From assembly GCA_022457155.1 (NCBI GenBank), contig JAJGOT010000432.1, positions 1 to 64,000 of the forward strand: 64,000 nt of DNA. Reading direction: 5' to 3'. Position 1 is the stretch's first letter, and each line of letters starts with the position of its first letter. The notes under the pieces are model-generated. The model did no database searches, was not told the DNA's origin, and was given only the letters and a program-made list of their open reading frames with translations. Of the stretch, positions 1 through 10,004 are shown one piece after another. The position numbers and the translations under genes were made by a program. The stretch comes from Cladopsammia gracilis (taxonomy: Eukaryota; Cnidaria; Anthozoa; Scleractinia; Dendrophylliidae).

Positions 1-1290
1 CAAAATATTAAAAAGACAACCTAATTTTTCAGATACAGTATTGCATTTTGTTTTGGGCAAAAAAGAGCAGTTTTTGTTGAGTATTGAAAACCAAAACAAA
101 AGTAATCACTTAGGCCAATCAGAACAGTCCCAGACAACCCAATGAACCAATCAGAACTCCAAGCAATTTAAGTACAGGTAGCTGGTGTCAAGCCCAGAAA
201 ACTGTGTGCAAGTACCTTAACTGAAAATTAGTTTTGGTTTCGCCTCAGACCAGGAATGGAAATAACGGCCGGTGATCGGTAATTACCGATCAAATTTGCC
301 AGCCAAAAATGAAATAAAATAATAAAATTTTACAAGAATCGAATCAAATTAATCTTATCTGGACATTGGACAAAGCTTTTATGGTTGCTGTGGCTCTTAA
401 AAGAGCTGTTGTAAATGAAAAAATGTGCAGTCAATGTCTCAAATTTGGTTTCTCCTCATATTCTTCATATTATCTGGTATTTGCCTCCAATGAAAGATGG
501 CAGTCGAAAACAGACGAGAGATCTAGGGAGCCATCGGCTGGCAAACTTTCTAATGTTTCTAGTAGCTGAGTTTCCATTTCCTTCAGGTTTTCTAGTAAAT
601 CGAGACGTTGATTGTTGATAAAGTCCTCGAAGTTATCCATAATGGTAATGGCGGCGTCTTCGAACAACTCTGGAGTACGTGACTAAAACCGCTGTGCAAC
701 TTGTACTGCAGATAGAGGGGGGTTTCAAAATTGACATTTGAGGTTGTGGAATTGGAAGCATGAGGGAAGAAACTTTCACGGAGATTTAACATGGTGAACA
801 ATCTTCCAAAGCGTAGTACTGTTGAGAAGTGGAAATCCGAGTTCAAATGGCTTGATATATACTATTAGTATTGTTAGTATTGTCAATAAATTCACAGACT
901 CACTGAGAGATGGAGACGACACAATTTATTGTACAAAGTACTGTGACTTTATTGATGATGGTTGACCCAAATTTCTCTAAATAATTGATTATCATGCAAT
1001 ATAACAATAATTGGTGGTTGGGGGAGGGGGAGGGGGTGGTTGTCAGTGGATAATGGGGACTGGGCAGGAACCAACACCCTCGCAAAAAATCACCTATCAA
1101 TCTGTTTTCCCTTATTTCCATCCCTGCAGACTGGTTGAGAAAGTGACACAAGATTTTTTAGCCAATTACGAAGTGTAGTTACTGTAAATGCAAAACAAAA
1201 GCAATCACAAAATTACTTTGGACACTCAATAGAAAACTGCTCTATTGACCATTGAGAAAAGCTTCAACAACAGTGCATTAAAAGAAATAG
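1..1290. other. IFT88 intron tail / unassigned repeat-like DNA
   Basis: No IFT88 exon or other convincing gene was found here. A similar 18-bp word (caaaacaaaag, then t or c, then aatcac) occurs at about 92-109 and again at 1191-1208. This suggests the stretch is, or contains, an inserted element with related ends. A minus-strand open frame at 470-667 and a second at 592-846 overlap and have no family resemblance that I recognise. The segment is most likely intronic to IFT88, because the exon ending at 1300 has a good splice donor pointing into it. Confidence 0.4.
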
Positions 1291-1299
1291 TTTTCTTAC

Positions 1300-1824
1300 C
1301 AGTGGAAACTCCGCTCTATCATTAGCAAAACAACTTTCCTCTATGAGTTCATTCACTTTCTTTTCCATTTGCTTGACTTTCTCCTCTGGACTGTTGATTA
1401 AGCAAACAAATAATATTATTATGTTCATGATGTTAACATTTAATAGACTATGAGCAGTCCCTCTTTCTCAGCTCAGTCTGTTGAGCGAGAAATGAAAAAA
1501 CATTGGCGAGTGGAAAATGGCCATGCGAAAACTGGGGGTGAGAGGCACGTCCTTTTTCCCCCCAGTTTTTGCGCAGCCATTATCCGCTCACGAATGTTTT
1601 TTTTTTCGTTTCTCGCTCTACGGACTTAGTTGGGAAAGAGGGACTGCTTGTAGTCTATACATTTAATTTCTTCAACATTGCATCGGTTGATTAACGTTTT
1701 CTTATTACCTTTCTTCGCCCTTTCCTTCCAGGGGAGGGGCAGGTAGTCGTGCCTGATTGAAAGGATCAAACTGGCCACCTCCTGTCATGGGTGGCCCTGT
1801 TTGAGAGTAAATACAAGATATCAT

Positions 1825-1874
<50 letters not shown>

Positions 1875-1875
1875 C

Positions 1876-1914
<39 letters not shown>

Positions 1915-2449
1915 TATCTATCAGGACTTAAAAATGGAAATAAAAAAGATTTGGAATTGCAGAAGTGTGTCTGTTATCCCAGTTGTAGTTGGGGCACCTG
2001 GGGCAGTGACTAAAAACTTGAGGATGTGGATTGCTACAATAGGAACACCTGGAATCTTCAACATACTCCAGAAAGCCTGCTTGTTGGGCACAGCAAAAAT
2101 ATTAAGAAGAACCTTAGACATCTAAGGTTATGGGAAATAGCCAGGGCCTCTGATATTACGCGATGGTGCGATTTCGCATAATCGCATAAGCTAAAAGCTT
2201 CAAAATGTCCCACAAAGATAGCGAGCACCGTTTTAAAACAGGTATTTTCGTTTTCTTCCTCTGAAACCTAGTAAAACATGCATAAAAAAGTTCCATAAAA
2301 AATCGCATAATTTGCATATTTTTCCGCATAATAGTCCTTGCTTATCGCATAATTTGCCATGAAAAAATCGCATAATTTCCATTTTTTTATCGCGTAATAT
2401 CAGAGGCCCTGAATAGCCTGATGATCTAGGAACATGTGACCACCAATAC

Positions 2450-2493
<44 letters not shown>

Positions 2494-5400
2494 ACAAAAT
2501 GGAGCAGTGGATACAAAAGTAACAACTGGTATAAACCCATGTGTAAAAATGTACATGTACTGTTAGTGTATTTTTTCTTTAAAATTTTAATTCTACTGTA
2601 CTTACTTTCTGAAGATGTATAACCCACTGCACGAACTGCTGTCATGGGACGAGCTGTTCCTGTATCCTACAACAATTAACGACAAAAACAATAAAACACC
2701 TACATTAAACACAAAGAAAGGTTATTGAAGTATTACAGAAAGGGCTTTGAATTAACTTATGCTTAATTAAAGGTGGATGACATTGAAGTCAACATTATGT
2801 AGTTGTACTTAAAATAAAATTAACATTCTTACTGCAATGCCTGTTGTAGGTCGACCCATTGAAGATCCTGGTACTTTGCCACGCTAAACAGTACATATTT
2901 AGAAAAGAATAATTTAATTAGTAAACAGTTACGGCATCTCCAGGAATCAGCCATGCTAGACAGTTTTCAAAACTATTAACCAGTACATTTAATAATGCAC
3001 TTAGGTCAAAGATGATCTAGAGTATTACAACTTCTCCCTGAATGAATGCCAGTTCATTGAGCACAGGATTACAGTACACAACACCTACACATGTAGCATT
3101 TATCTGGGTTCCCAAAAGGACTGCTTTCATATCTGAGATGGAAAGGTTTTTTGTCTAAAGATTTAAGCAATACAACTGTGCAGGAAATATTTTTTCTAAT
3201 ACTTAGAAGGATATGTGCCCTTTCAAATCTCCATTTTGATAGGACATTTACTAAATTGGTTGGACATCCGCCATTTTGGATTTTCTGTGTGACACAATCC
3301 GTTAGCATACACAATGTTCTATTAATAAGACATTTTGTGGTTTGCATTTCAAATCACACAGCCTTTTCTGAATGTTCTCAAGTCAAGAGAGTCTTCTACA
3401 GCAAAAGAAACTTTATAATTCTAAAACAAATTCTTATTTTAATGTTTTTGGAATCAAATGCAATGGCTTAACAAAACTTTCTAAACAAAAGCTAGGTAAT
3501 TTTTGTGCTCGAACACCATGTCCAGCATATATATTCAGGGTTGTTAATAAACTTTGAAGTTGCCGGATACACAAGAAAATCAGGCAGTCATAAACTCAAA
3601 TTAGCTTAATTCCATGGTTGTTAGTCCTTTAGTCATTTGAAAACTACATGTATGAGTAGCCGGTCTGATCATCTTGGCTGCAGTTAACCTTGCCAGCCAT
3701 CATAGCCAACTGTCAGCTACTAATATCAGCCCTGATAATGTAATTAGTTGGGCATTTGACCCTTTCACTTGCAGAGTCAATTATGGAGGCATGTAGTATA
3801 CTTCTAACTTTTGAGTCTGTCAATGAAATCCTGTGTTGTAACTTGTGACCATTCAAATTAAACCTCTTTGGAAGCACCTTTGCATGGTACATGTCCCTTT
3901 TGTTTTTCAGTATTTTATGAAATGAAATCTGGAATTTTTCTTCAATTGTGATTTTTGGGACTCTTGGGAGTTCAAGGGTTAATAAGGATTTCAAATGGAT
4001 AAAGTCTGATGAACAACAGACTGTTATTTCCAGTGCTCACTGTCAAACCTACATGTATAACATGCCTCCACATAGCTAACATTTTGCTACATTGTATTTA
4101 TTTCTTTAATAATGACATACATCTATACTGAATGAAATACAATACAATTTGTTAAAAAACACACAAGTCATACCCCAGCTGATGTTGCTATCTTAATGCC
4201 TGTTTTCTGTAATATGAAAGATCATGTAAAATTGTTACAAGCATGTACAGTAAACTAACAAAAGAACAAATGAATGTAAAACTTGTTAAACAAATTTGAT
4301 TTAATTCTTAATAATTTTTTTTTTATTTTAACAGACTGTAGGAATGTAGGTACAGTAACAAAACAAGGGGGGATTCTTTCACATTTTTTTAGACAAACCA
4401 TTTCATTCTCAGACACAAACATTATATCAAGTAATTGTACAAAATATCTAATGTAGTTCTCACTGTAAAATGATATATATGAAATAAATCATATAGTGTA
4501 TATATCATATAATGTAGTTCTCACTGTAAAGTCTGTGAAATCTTTGATTGAGTATTAGGTGGTACAATACTGAAAACAAAGTCACCTTCACCATGATCAT
4601 CAACCTTAGTTATTGAACAGCCATAATTTATTATGTGCCTACTTGTGATATCCTCACAGATGTTAGTGAGGTTTAACTGACGTGAATATTAGATTTTTTC
4701 CTTCTTTTTAATAACAAATAATTTATTTGAACACTCACCACACCCGGTCTCTGTCCATGACTTGTTTTCAGAGCTTGTTGAAATTCTTCGTCATCCTCAA
4801 GGTTCTAGAAATGTAATTTTAAGAAACTTACATCACACTACACTAATGTACTTTCTGGTACATCGCCACCAGGGTTATCATTAAGCAACTTAGTTAAGTG
4901 TTCCAGATAAGATAGGGGTCTCAGGTCAATAACCTGTCAAGGCTGGCTTCCTGACCTGACAAATCAAATGGCTAACTTAGAAGATTTAGAGAGACCCACA
5001 ACCTGTTGACCCCTAAAAATTATTCATCGACTCCCTGCTTTTGAAAGTCACACGTAACTGGAACACTGAACTTAAGATGCTCATATTTCATTCTTGTTTG
5101 GTACTCATTTTCAATTGTCAGTCAATCAGATTTTAGTGAAAGTTCATGACCAAAGTCTATGATCCATGACACTGGGCAAGATGATTGTGGCTCTGGAGGG
5201 AAAATGATTTCAAGCTCAGAGAATGATGGGGGTAGGATTTAACTCAAATGTTATTTTTTGCTCTTCGGGAGTTCCATTGGTTTGGAAAAACAACACTTTT
5301 TACACATTATTATTTTTTGTATGTTTGTATTTTTGTTCAACTCACTCTTTCCCTTTTGTCTTTTCCAATTTTTTCTGTTTTGTAAGTGTCTTCTATTTTT

Positions 5401-6242
5401 TCTTCTTTACATGTACATTGTAATTACCAAGAATTAATCTATTCTACTGTCATTTAATTTATATTGACGTCTCAAAAGCAGACAAAAGTATCTGAGAATC
5501 GTGATACAAATCAGTAATTAAAATACTATTAAAAACCACTTTCTCATGTAAACTCCTGCGAAATTACCGGCATTAAGGGTTACTTTTCGTGTCCTTATAC
5601 GAGTGCCGGACCAGGGCCACAATGGGCCATTCCATTTAATAGCCGCACCCCCCCCCCCCCCCCCTATTGAAGGGTAATTATGAATTTTACCCCTTGGGAA
5701 AAAAGATCAAAGTGCCCTCCCGCCCCCCTAGGATTTCCCTACCGTTCAATAGGGGGGGGTGCAGACATTAAATGGAATGGCCCAATGCCGGTCCAACGGC
5801 CCGCGAGCAAGACCACTATTTTTCGAATTACGAGAAAAGTATTTGAGGAAGGAAGTTTTTAGGTTGAGATGTTATGGAGAACCATAAAAGCTATCTCCAG
5901 GCAAAATTTTGGCTCATGAAGCAGTGTCGATTCAGGTGAGATAATAATACGAAGTTATGTTGTTTAGTGCCGGACCAGGGTCCACATACTGTACTATAAC
6001 GGTTGTACTGTCACTTAAACCATGATTAAAGTAATGACCTTGAGTTTAATTTCTTCCATTACACAGAGAGGAGAAGAAAATGAACGTCCGTCGATCATTC
6101 AAATAAGTAATTCCATGAATCATGATGGAGCTTCAAAAGAAAATAATTGACTCACCTCCGTGTCAAAAGCTGGATTGTACTCGTTGAAACCACTGTAGAG
6201 ATCGTCTTCATCATCTCCGACGAGATGTACTGACTGCATCAT
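1300..6242 (-). CDS. IFT88: IFT88 intraflagellar transport protein, 5' part (partial)
   Basis: N-terminal third of IFT88 (polaris, osm-5), a TPR subunit of the IFT-B complex that carries cargo along ciliary microtubules. Seven exons in transcription order: 6156-6242, 4739-4804, 4174-4206, 2833-2883, 2606-2666, 1709-1796, 1300-1390. All have GT/AG borders and compatible phases. The start was chosen at the first of two adjacent ATGs (6242), giving MMQSVHLVGDDEDDLYSGFN, which matches the conserved IFT88 N-terminus. Later landmarks are FQQALKTSHGQRPG, RPMTAVRAVGYTSS and SPEEKVKQMEKKVNELIEES, in the family order. The exons cover about 159 residues. The TPR-bearing remainder lies beyond the left edge, so the gene is partial here, with no break seen. 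It is head-to-head with RMI1. The start of exon 2606-2666 was chosen over an alternative AG 7 bp further in, because only this one keeps the reading frame and the conserved peptide. Confidence 0.93.
1446..1655. mobile_element. MITE with TA target duplication (Tc1/mariner-like)
   Basis: Inverted repeats of roughly 24 bp start GACTATGAGCAGTCCCTC at the left. The right end is the imperfect reverse complement, GGGACTGCTTGTAGTC. TA dinucleotides flank both ends (1444-1445 and 1656-1657). There is no coding capacity. It lies in an IFT88 intron. The superfamily call rests only on the TA duplication. Confidence 0.6.
1826..1914. repeat. (TAA)n microsatellite
   Basis: About 89 bp of nearly pure TAA repeat with one short aacaacaa interruption, upstream of a LINE remnant. 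In one frame it reads as an asparagine run, which is not a gene. Confidence 0.95.
1915..2446 (+). mobile_element. LINE 3'-end remnant, split by a MITE
   Basis: The plus-strand frame at 1934-2125 encodes a C-terminal non-LTR retrotransposon peptide. Readable motifs are SVIPVVVGAPGAVTKNL and LQKACLLGTAKILRRTLDI, followed by a stop. That peptide pattern is a common LINE polyprotein terminus in marine invertebrates (recognised from memory, not searched). The 3' flank resumes after the inserted element at 2411 and runs into a second TAA tract, as expected for LINEs that end in microsatellites. It is a dead fragment inside an IFT88 intron. Confidence 0.6.
2143..2410. mobile_element. hAT-like MITE nested in the LINE remnant
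   Basis: Long terminal inverted repeats: AGGGCCTCTGATATTACGCG at the left and its reverse complement CGCGTAATATCAGAGGCCCT at the right. Flanking 8-mers are aaatagcc and gaatagcc (7 of 8 identical), consistent with an 8-bp hAT-type duplication. Internally there are several gcataat words and no ORF. Confidence 0.65.
2448..2488. repeat. (TAA)n microsatellite, probable LINE tail
   Basis: About 40 bp of TAA repeat directly after the LINE remnant. It is interpreted as the element's microsatellite tail. Confidence 0.85.
3755..3965 (+). repeat. Dispersed repeat, copy 1
   Basis: This stretch begins near ccctttcacttgcagagtca. It is clearly similar to the reverse complement of 37345-37545, sharing agagtcaattatgga and ttctaacttttgag in the same order. 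It is an interspersed, apparently non-coding repeat, and the superfamily is unknown. The rest of this intron (about 2884-4173) shows nothing else I can name. Confidence 0.6.
4896..5037 (+). repeat. Dispersed repeat, copy A
   Basis: This starts near aagtgttccagataagatag and includes ggtctcaggtca and gacccacaacctgttgaccc. A second copy in the same orientation lies at about 13384-13505 inside RMI1. It is a short interspersed element of unknown class, in an IFT88 intron. Confidence 0.6.
5623..5784. mobile_element. Short MITE with C/G-run arms
   Basis: The left end TGGGCCATTCCATTTAAT is matched by the inverted right end ATTAAATGGAATGGCCCA. Runs of C (left) and G (right) lie inside. There is no ORF. 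It is in the first IFT88 intron. Confidence 0.65.
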
Positions 6243-6406
6243 CTTTCCGAGCTATTTATGGTTACAAAAATATAAGTATATTTTTCACATCAGCAGCAAG
6301 AAAAGTTCGGAATGTTTGCAGTTGCCATCAACAAATATGGCCGCCCCCGACAACGTCACTTGTAGCCTCGTGCGCATGCGTTGAGTTTCCCGCGCTGATT
6401 TTCAAA
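6243..6406. promoter_or_regulatory. Bidirectional promoter of IFT88 and RMI1
   Basis: Only 164 bp separate the two divergent start codons, so core promoter elements of both genes must overlap or lie very close. Visible motifs are GTTGCCATCAAC (6321-6332), a GC-box-like ccgccccc (about 6341), TGCGCATGCG (6371-6380), which matches the NRF1 palindrome, and TTTCCCGC (6386-6393), an E2F consensus. No TATA box is obvious. The motif assignments come from consensus knowledge and are not functional proof. Confidence 0.7.
6321..6332. promoter_or_regulatory. X-box-like (RFX) half-site
   Basis: GTTGCCATCAAC contains a perfect left RFX half-site (GTTGCCAT) and a shortened right half (AAC). RFX factors drive ciliary genes, and osm-5, the nematode IFT88 orthologue, is a classic X-box target. 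The spacing is non-canonical. Confidence 0.4.
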
Positions 6407-9400
6407 ATGGCTGTCGTTCGCCGGTGGCTGGAATCTCGCCATGTTTACACTCAAAATGAATGGTTACAGGCCTGTATAAACTTTGTGAAGGAAGACAACG
6501 AGGTTTGCTTATATCTTGTTTGTAGTTCTCTGCTTTAAACTACTCATTAACTTGTAAAAACTATTATAAATGGTTTACAGGAAAGGCAGCTGACCTCTGT
6601 CCAACTGAACGAACTTGTGTATGAGCAGTGGTTGATGGCTGAAATTCAAGAATCTAGTCTCCCTCGCCTCCCAGAGGGGCTTGGTAGCACGGATATCTGC
6701 AAACTAGATGGGCATTTCAACCTTCAGGTCTCAATTTTATGTAAAATAGATCTGGTGTTATCATGTTTAATGCACCTATCAATGTAACAATGTAAACCCC
6801 GTCGGGGGGGGGGGGGGGGGGGGGGGGAGGCGGAGTGCGGGCAAGGGGTGGGGATTATCGTCGGGCGTGGAAAGAGCTGAAAAAACAAGCTTTTCCCAAA
6901 ACCCGAAATCCAACCTCGTCCCCAGGGGCTATCCGCGTTCAAAATGGCAGCCGATCAAATGACCCAACCCCCGAGCAAAGGTACTCCATCAAACTTCCCA
7001 CTGAGGGGATGGATTTCGCCATCAAATCCCCACCCCTTGCCCACACTCTCCCTCCACAGGGTTTACATTGATAGGTGCATAAGAATGAACCTGGTCTTAG
7101 CACGACATACCAAACATTAACATGTACCAGCTGGGAACATTTGTGACCTCTCATAGGAAAACGATACTAACGGATAGCCGTTCGAACCGGTTATACCGTT
7201 CACTTGCCATTCACCCGCCGTTCACGAACAGTAGGAGGCCGTTCGAACGGCTGCGGCTAGCCGTTCACTTAAAATATTTTGCCGTTCGAACGGCAAGGGT
7301 CATCCGTTCACTTAAAATATTCAGCCGTTCGAACAGCAAGGGTTGCCCGTTCACTTAAAATATTCAGCCGTTCACGAAAAATATTCAGCCGTTTGAACAG
7401 CTTAAGTTAACTGTTCGGAAAAAAAAATTCAGCCGTTCAAATAAATCTTCACCCGTTCGAAACATTGTTTAAGATCCGTTCGAGAAAAAATTCATCTAAC
7501 GGATAGCTTGATAGTTTCGAAAAGGAACAGCTTCCGAGAAAAATTATTTTTCAGATTGTACCGACAGTCAATATTCAGAGCGCTAGAGCTTTGGAAACAT
7601 TTTGCCAACTCAGGAAATAATTGCGCTGTATGATCTTCCATAATACATGTAAAACAGCTAGTTTTTCTCCCAGAAATGTTTTGATGTGACAGATTTTTGT
7701 TCATGACATGTGTCATTTCCATAGCAACCATATTTTGACACTCTTCTTTACCCAAATTTTGAACAGAAACCTGTGATACAGGTATGTTATGGTCACCCCT
7801 GACCTGCCTTATTACCCATGGGAACAGGTTAGGAGGGTGGGGAGTTTGGGGGGGGGGGGGTCAGTGAAGCAAAACATTTAGGAGGGGGAGGGTCCGAATG
7901 TTCCGTATTCCAGAGTTGGCTCATAGGAGCCTTTGAATGGTCCTTAGTCCATCCAAGTCCAGCGTTAATTACTTGTTATAAATGTGAAAATGAAAAAATA
8001 TTTTCTTTTGTATTTTGCAGATTAATTCTATACTGAATGTTGGAGAGTCGGCATATTCTCAAATTCAAAAAATGAAAGGCCAGGATGACCCAGAAGAGCT
8101 GAACTGGAAAACAAACGTAAAAGGAAATATTATGTTGCGATAAACTTTTGCCATTGAAACTCTCGGCAATCAGCACTGGCCAAGAATCCTCACAGTGCTT
8201 AAACACACGTCACATGAACGAAGCTGAGAAATACTGCACATACACCACCCAACCTACCACTGACCACTGAGACCCTGCCAGGGTAAATATTTCCGACAGG
8301 CGACATGACCCAAAAAGTAGCGACAGCACGTAAAATGAAATTGCGACAAGAGACAAATGTTCGTTCAATTTCCGACAGCAACCTGAAACATTGATAAAAC
8401 ACCGACACAAGACATTTAGTAGACATTTTAAAATTCAGACAAGCGACACGGTACCCCTCCCCCCCCCCCTGGCAGGGCCTCACCACTGACCCAGCATCAC
8501 CGACCCCTGACCCTCTTTGTTGTTAACTCTTTTTAATTGCATTTAAATGCATCCATGCACTTAGGGCATTTCTTCATGCACCTTGTTAAAAGTATTGCTG
8601 GGATTATATCAGGCACTTAACCGAAATTTGTCATGTGTGTTTAGCCTTCAGAGCCAAAAATCAAGGCAACCAGAATGCTATTGCTTGAACTGACTGATGG
8701 AACACAGACTGTTTTTGGCATGGAATACCAACTGATTCCAGTACTAAAAGTCACAACCCCTCCTGGAACTAAGGTGAAGCTTTGTGACTTTTTTGATCTG
8801 TTGGTTTGATTTACATTTTCAAGGGCTGGTTAGTAATAGTAATTGGACTGAGTGAAGTACAATTCAGTGAGTAATCGGGTGAGTAATTTCAAATTGGCCG
8901 AGCGCGTTGCGCGAGGACAATTTGAAATTACGAGCACGATTAGCCCTGAATTGTACGACACGAAGTTCGATTACTAATTGCATCAATAACAAAATTCGAG
9001 ATAAAAGTCTATGTTGACTCTTTTGTACTCAAAACGTCTAGGAAAAGCAGGAGGAAAACAGCAAAAAAGAACCCAATGAAGTGCAACTGATTGATGCATG
9101 TGCAGCGTAGGTGTCCAATTACAGCTATCCAATTACAAAAAGTTGTAATTGGATAGATGTAACTGGACACCTACATGACTGTGCGCGTATTACGTAAAAA
9201 ATAGGCACGCAGATGACCAATCACAATCGAGAATTTTGTTATTGATACGATTAATTATTATAGTAGTGTACTAGTGTGGAAATGGGATGGTCTGGGGTTA
9301 GCATCCTTAGTGGTACCAAACCACTCATTTTAACCCTTAAAAGGTATGACGATCACCCCTATCATTTTTATGTGCCTCCCCCCCCCAGCCCCCTCCGTGG

Positions 9401-9955
9401 GATACAGTGTAACTTTGTGATACTTGTAATGTCTTCCAAGGTGATAGATAGTAGAGATAAGTGATGGCTTGATGAGCCTGTCAATCATGCAGGCTCTGAA
9501 ATAAAGCTGTAAGGTGCAAATGTTTTCAATTCGTTAGTGGAAGTAAATGAAAGACAACTGTTACAATTGCAGATTATGATGTTCAAAGTCTTTCATAAGA
9601 TAGCACCAGACTATTTACAAACTTTATTTAAACTGACCTCGGAGGTACATAACTACAATCTTAGAGGCAGTAAATTTGACCTGCAACTACCTAAGCCAAA
9701 AACTAATTTCATGAAACGATCTTTTTCCTATCGTGGTGCCATTGCCTGGAATGAGCTTCCCAATGAAATACGAGAACTCAGTAGTCTAACAGCTTTCAAA
9801 AGAGCTCCCTCGAACAAAAATAGAATCTGGTTCTATAACATCTATGATTGTAATTTTTATGTGTTTATAGAGGATATTATGATGTAAGATAGTGTTTTTT
9901 ATTATTATTAACCTTATTAGTATTATTTAAACCAGTATAGTGTAACAGTTTTTGC

Positions 9956-10004
<49 letters not shown>

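Noticed and set aside
1801..2013. ORF with a long asparagine run
   Set aside because: It is a translated TAA microsatellite.
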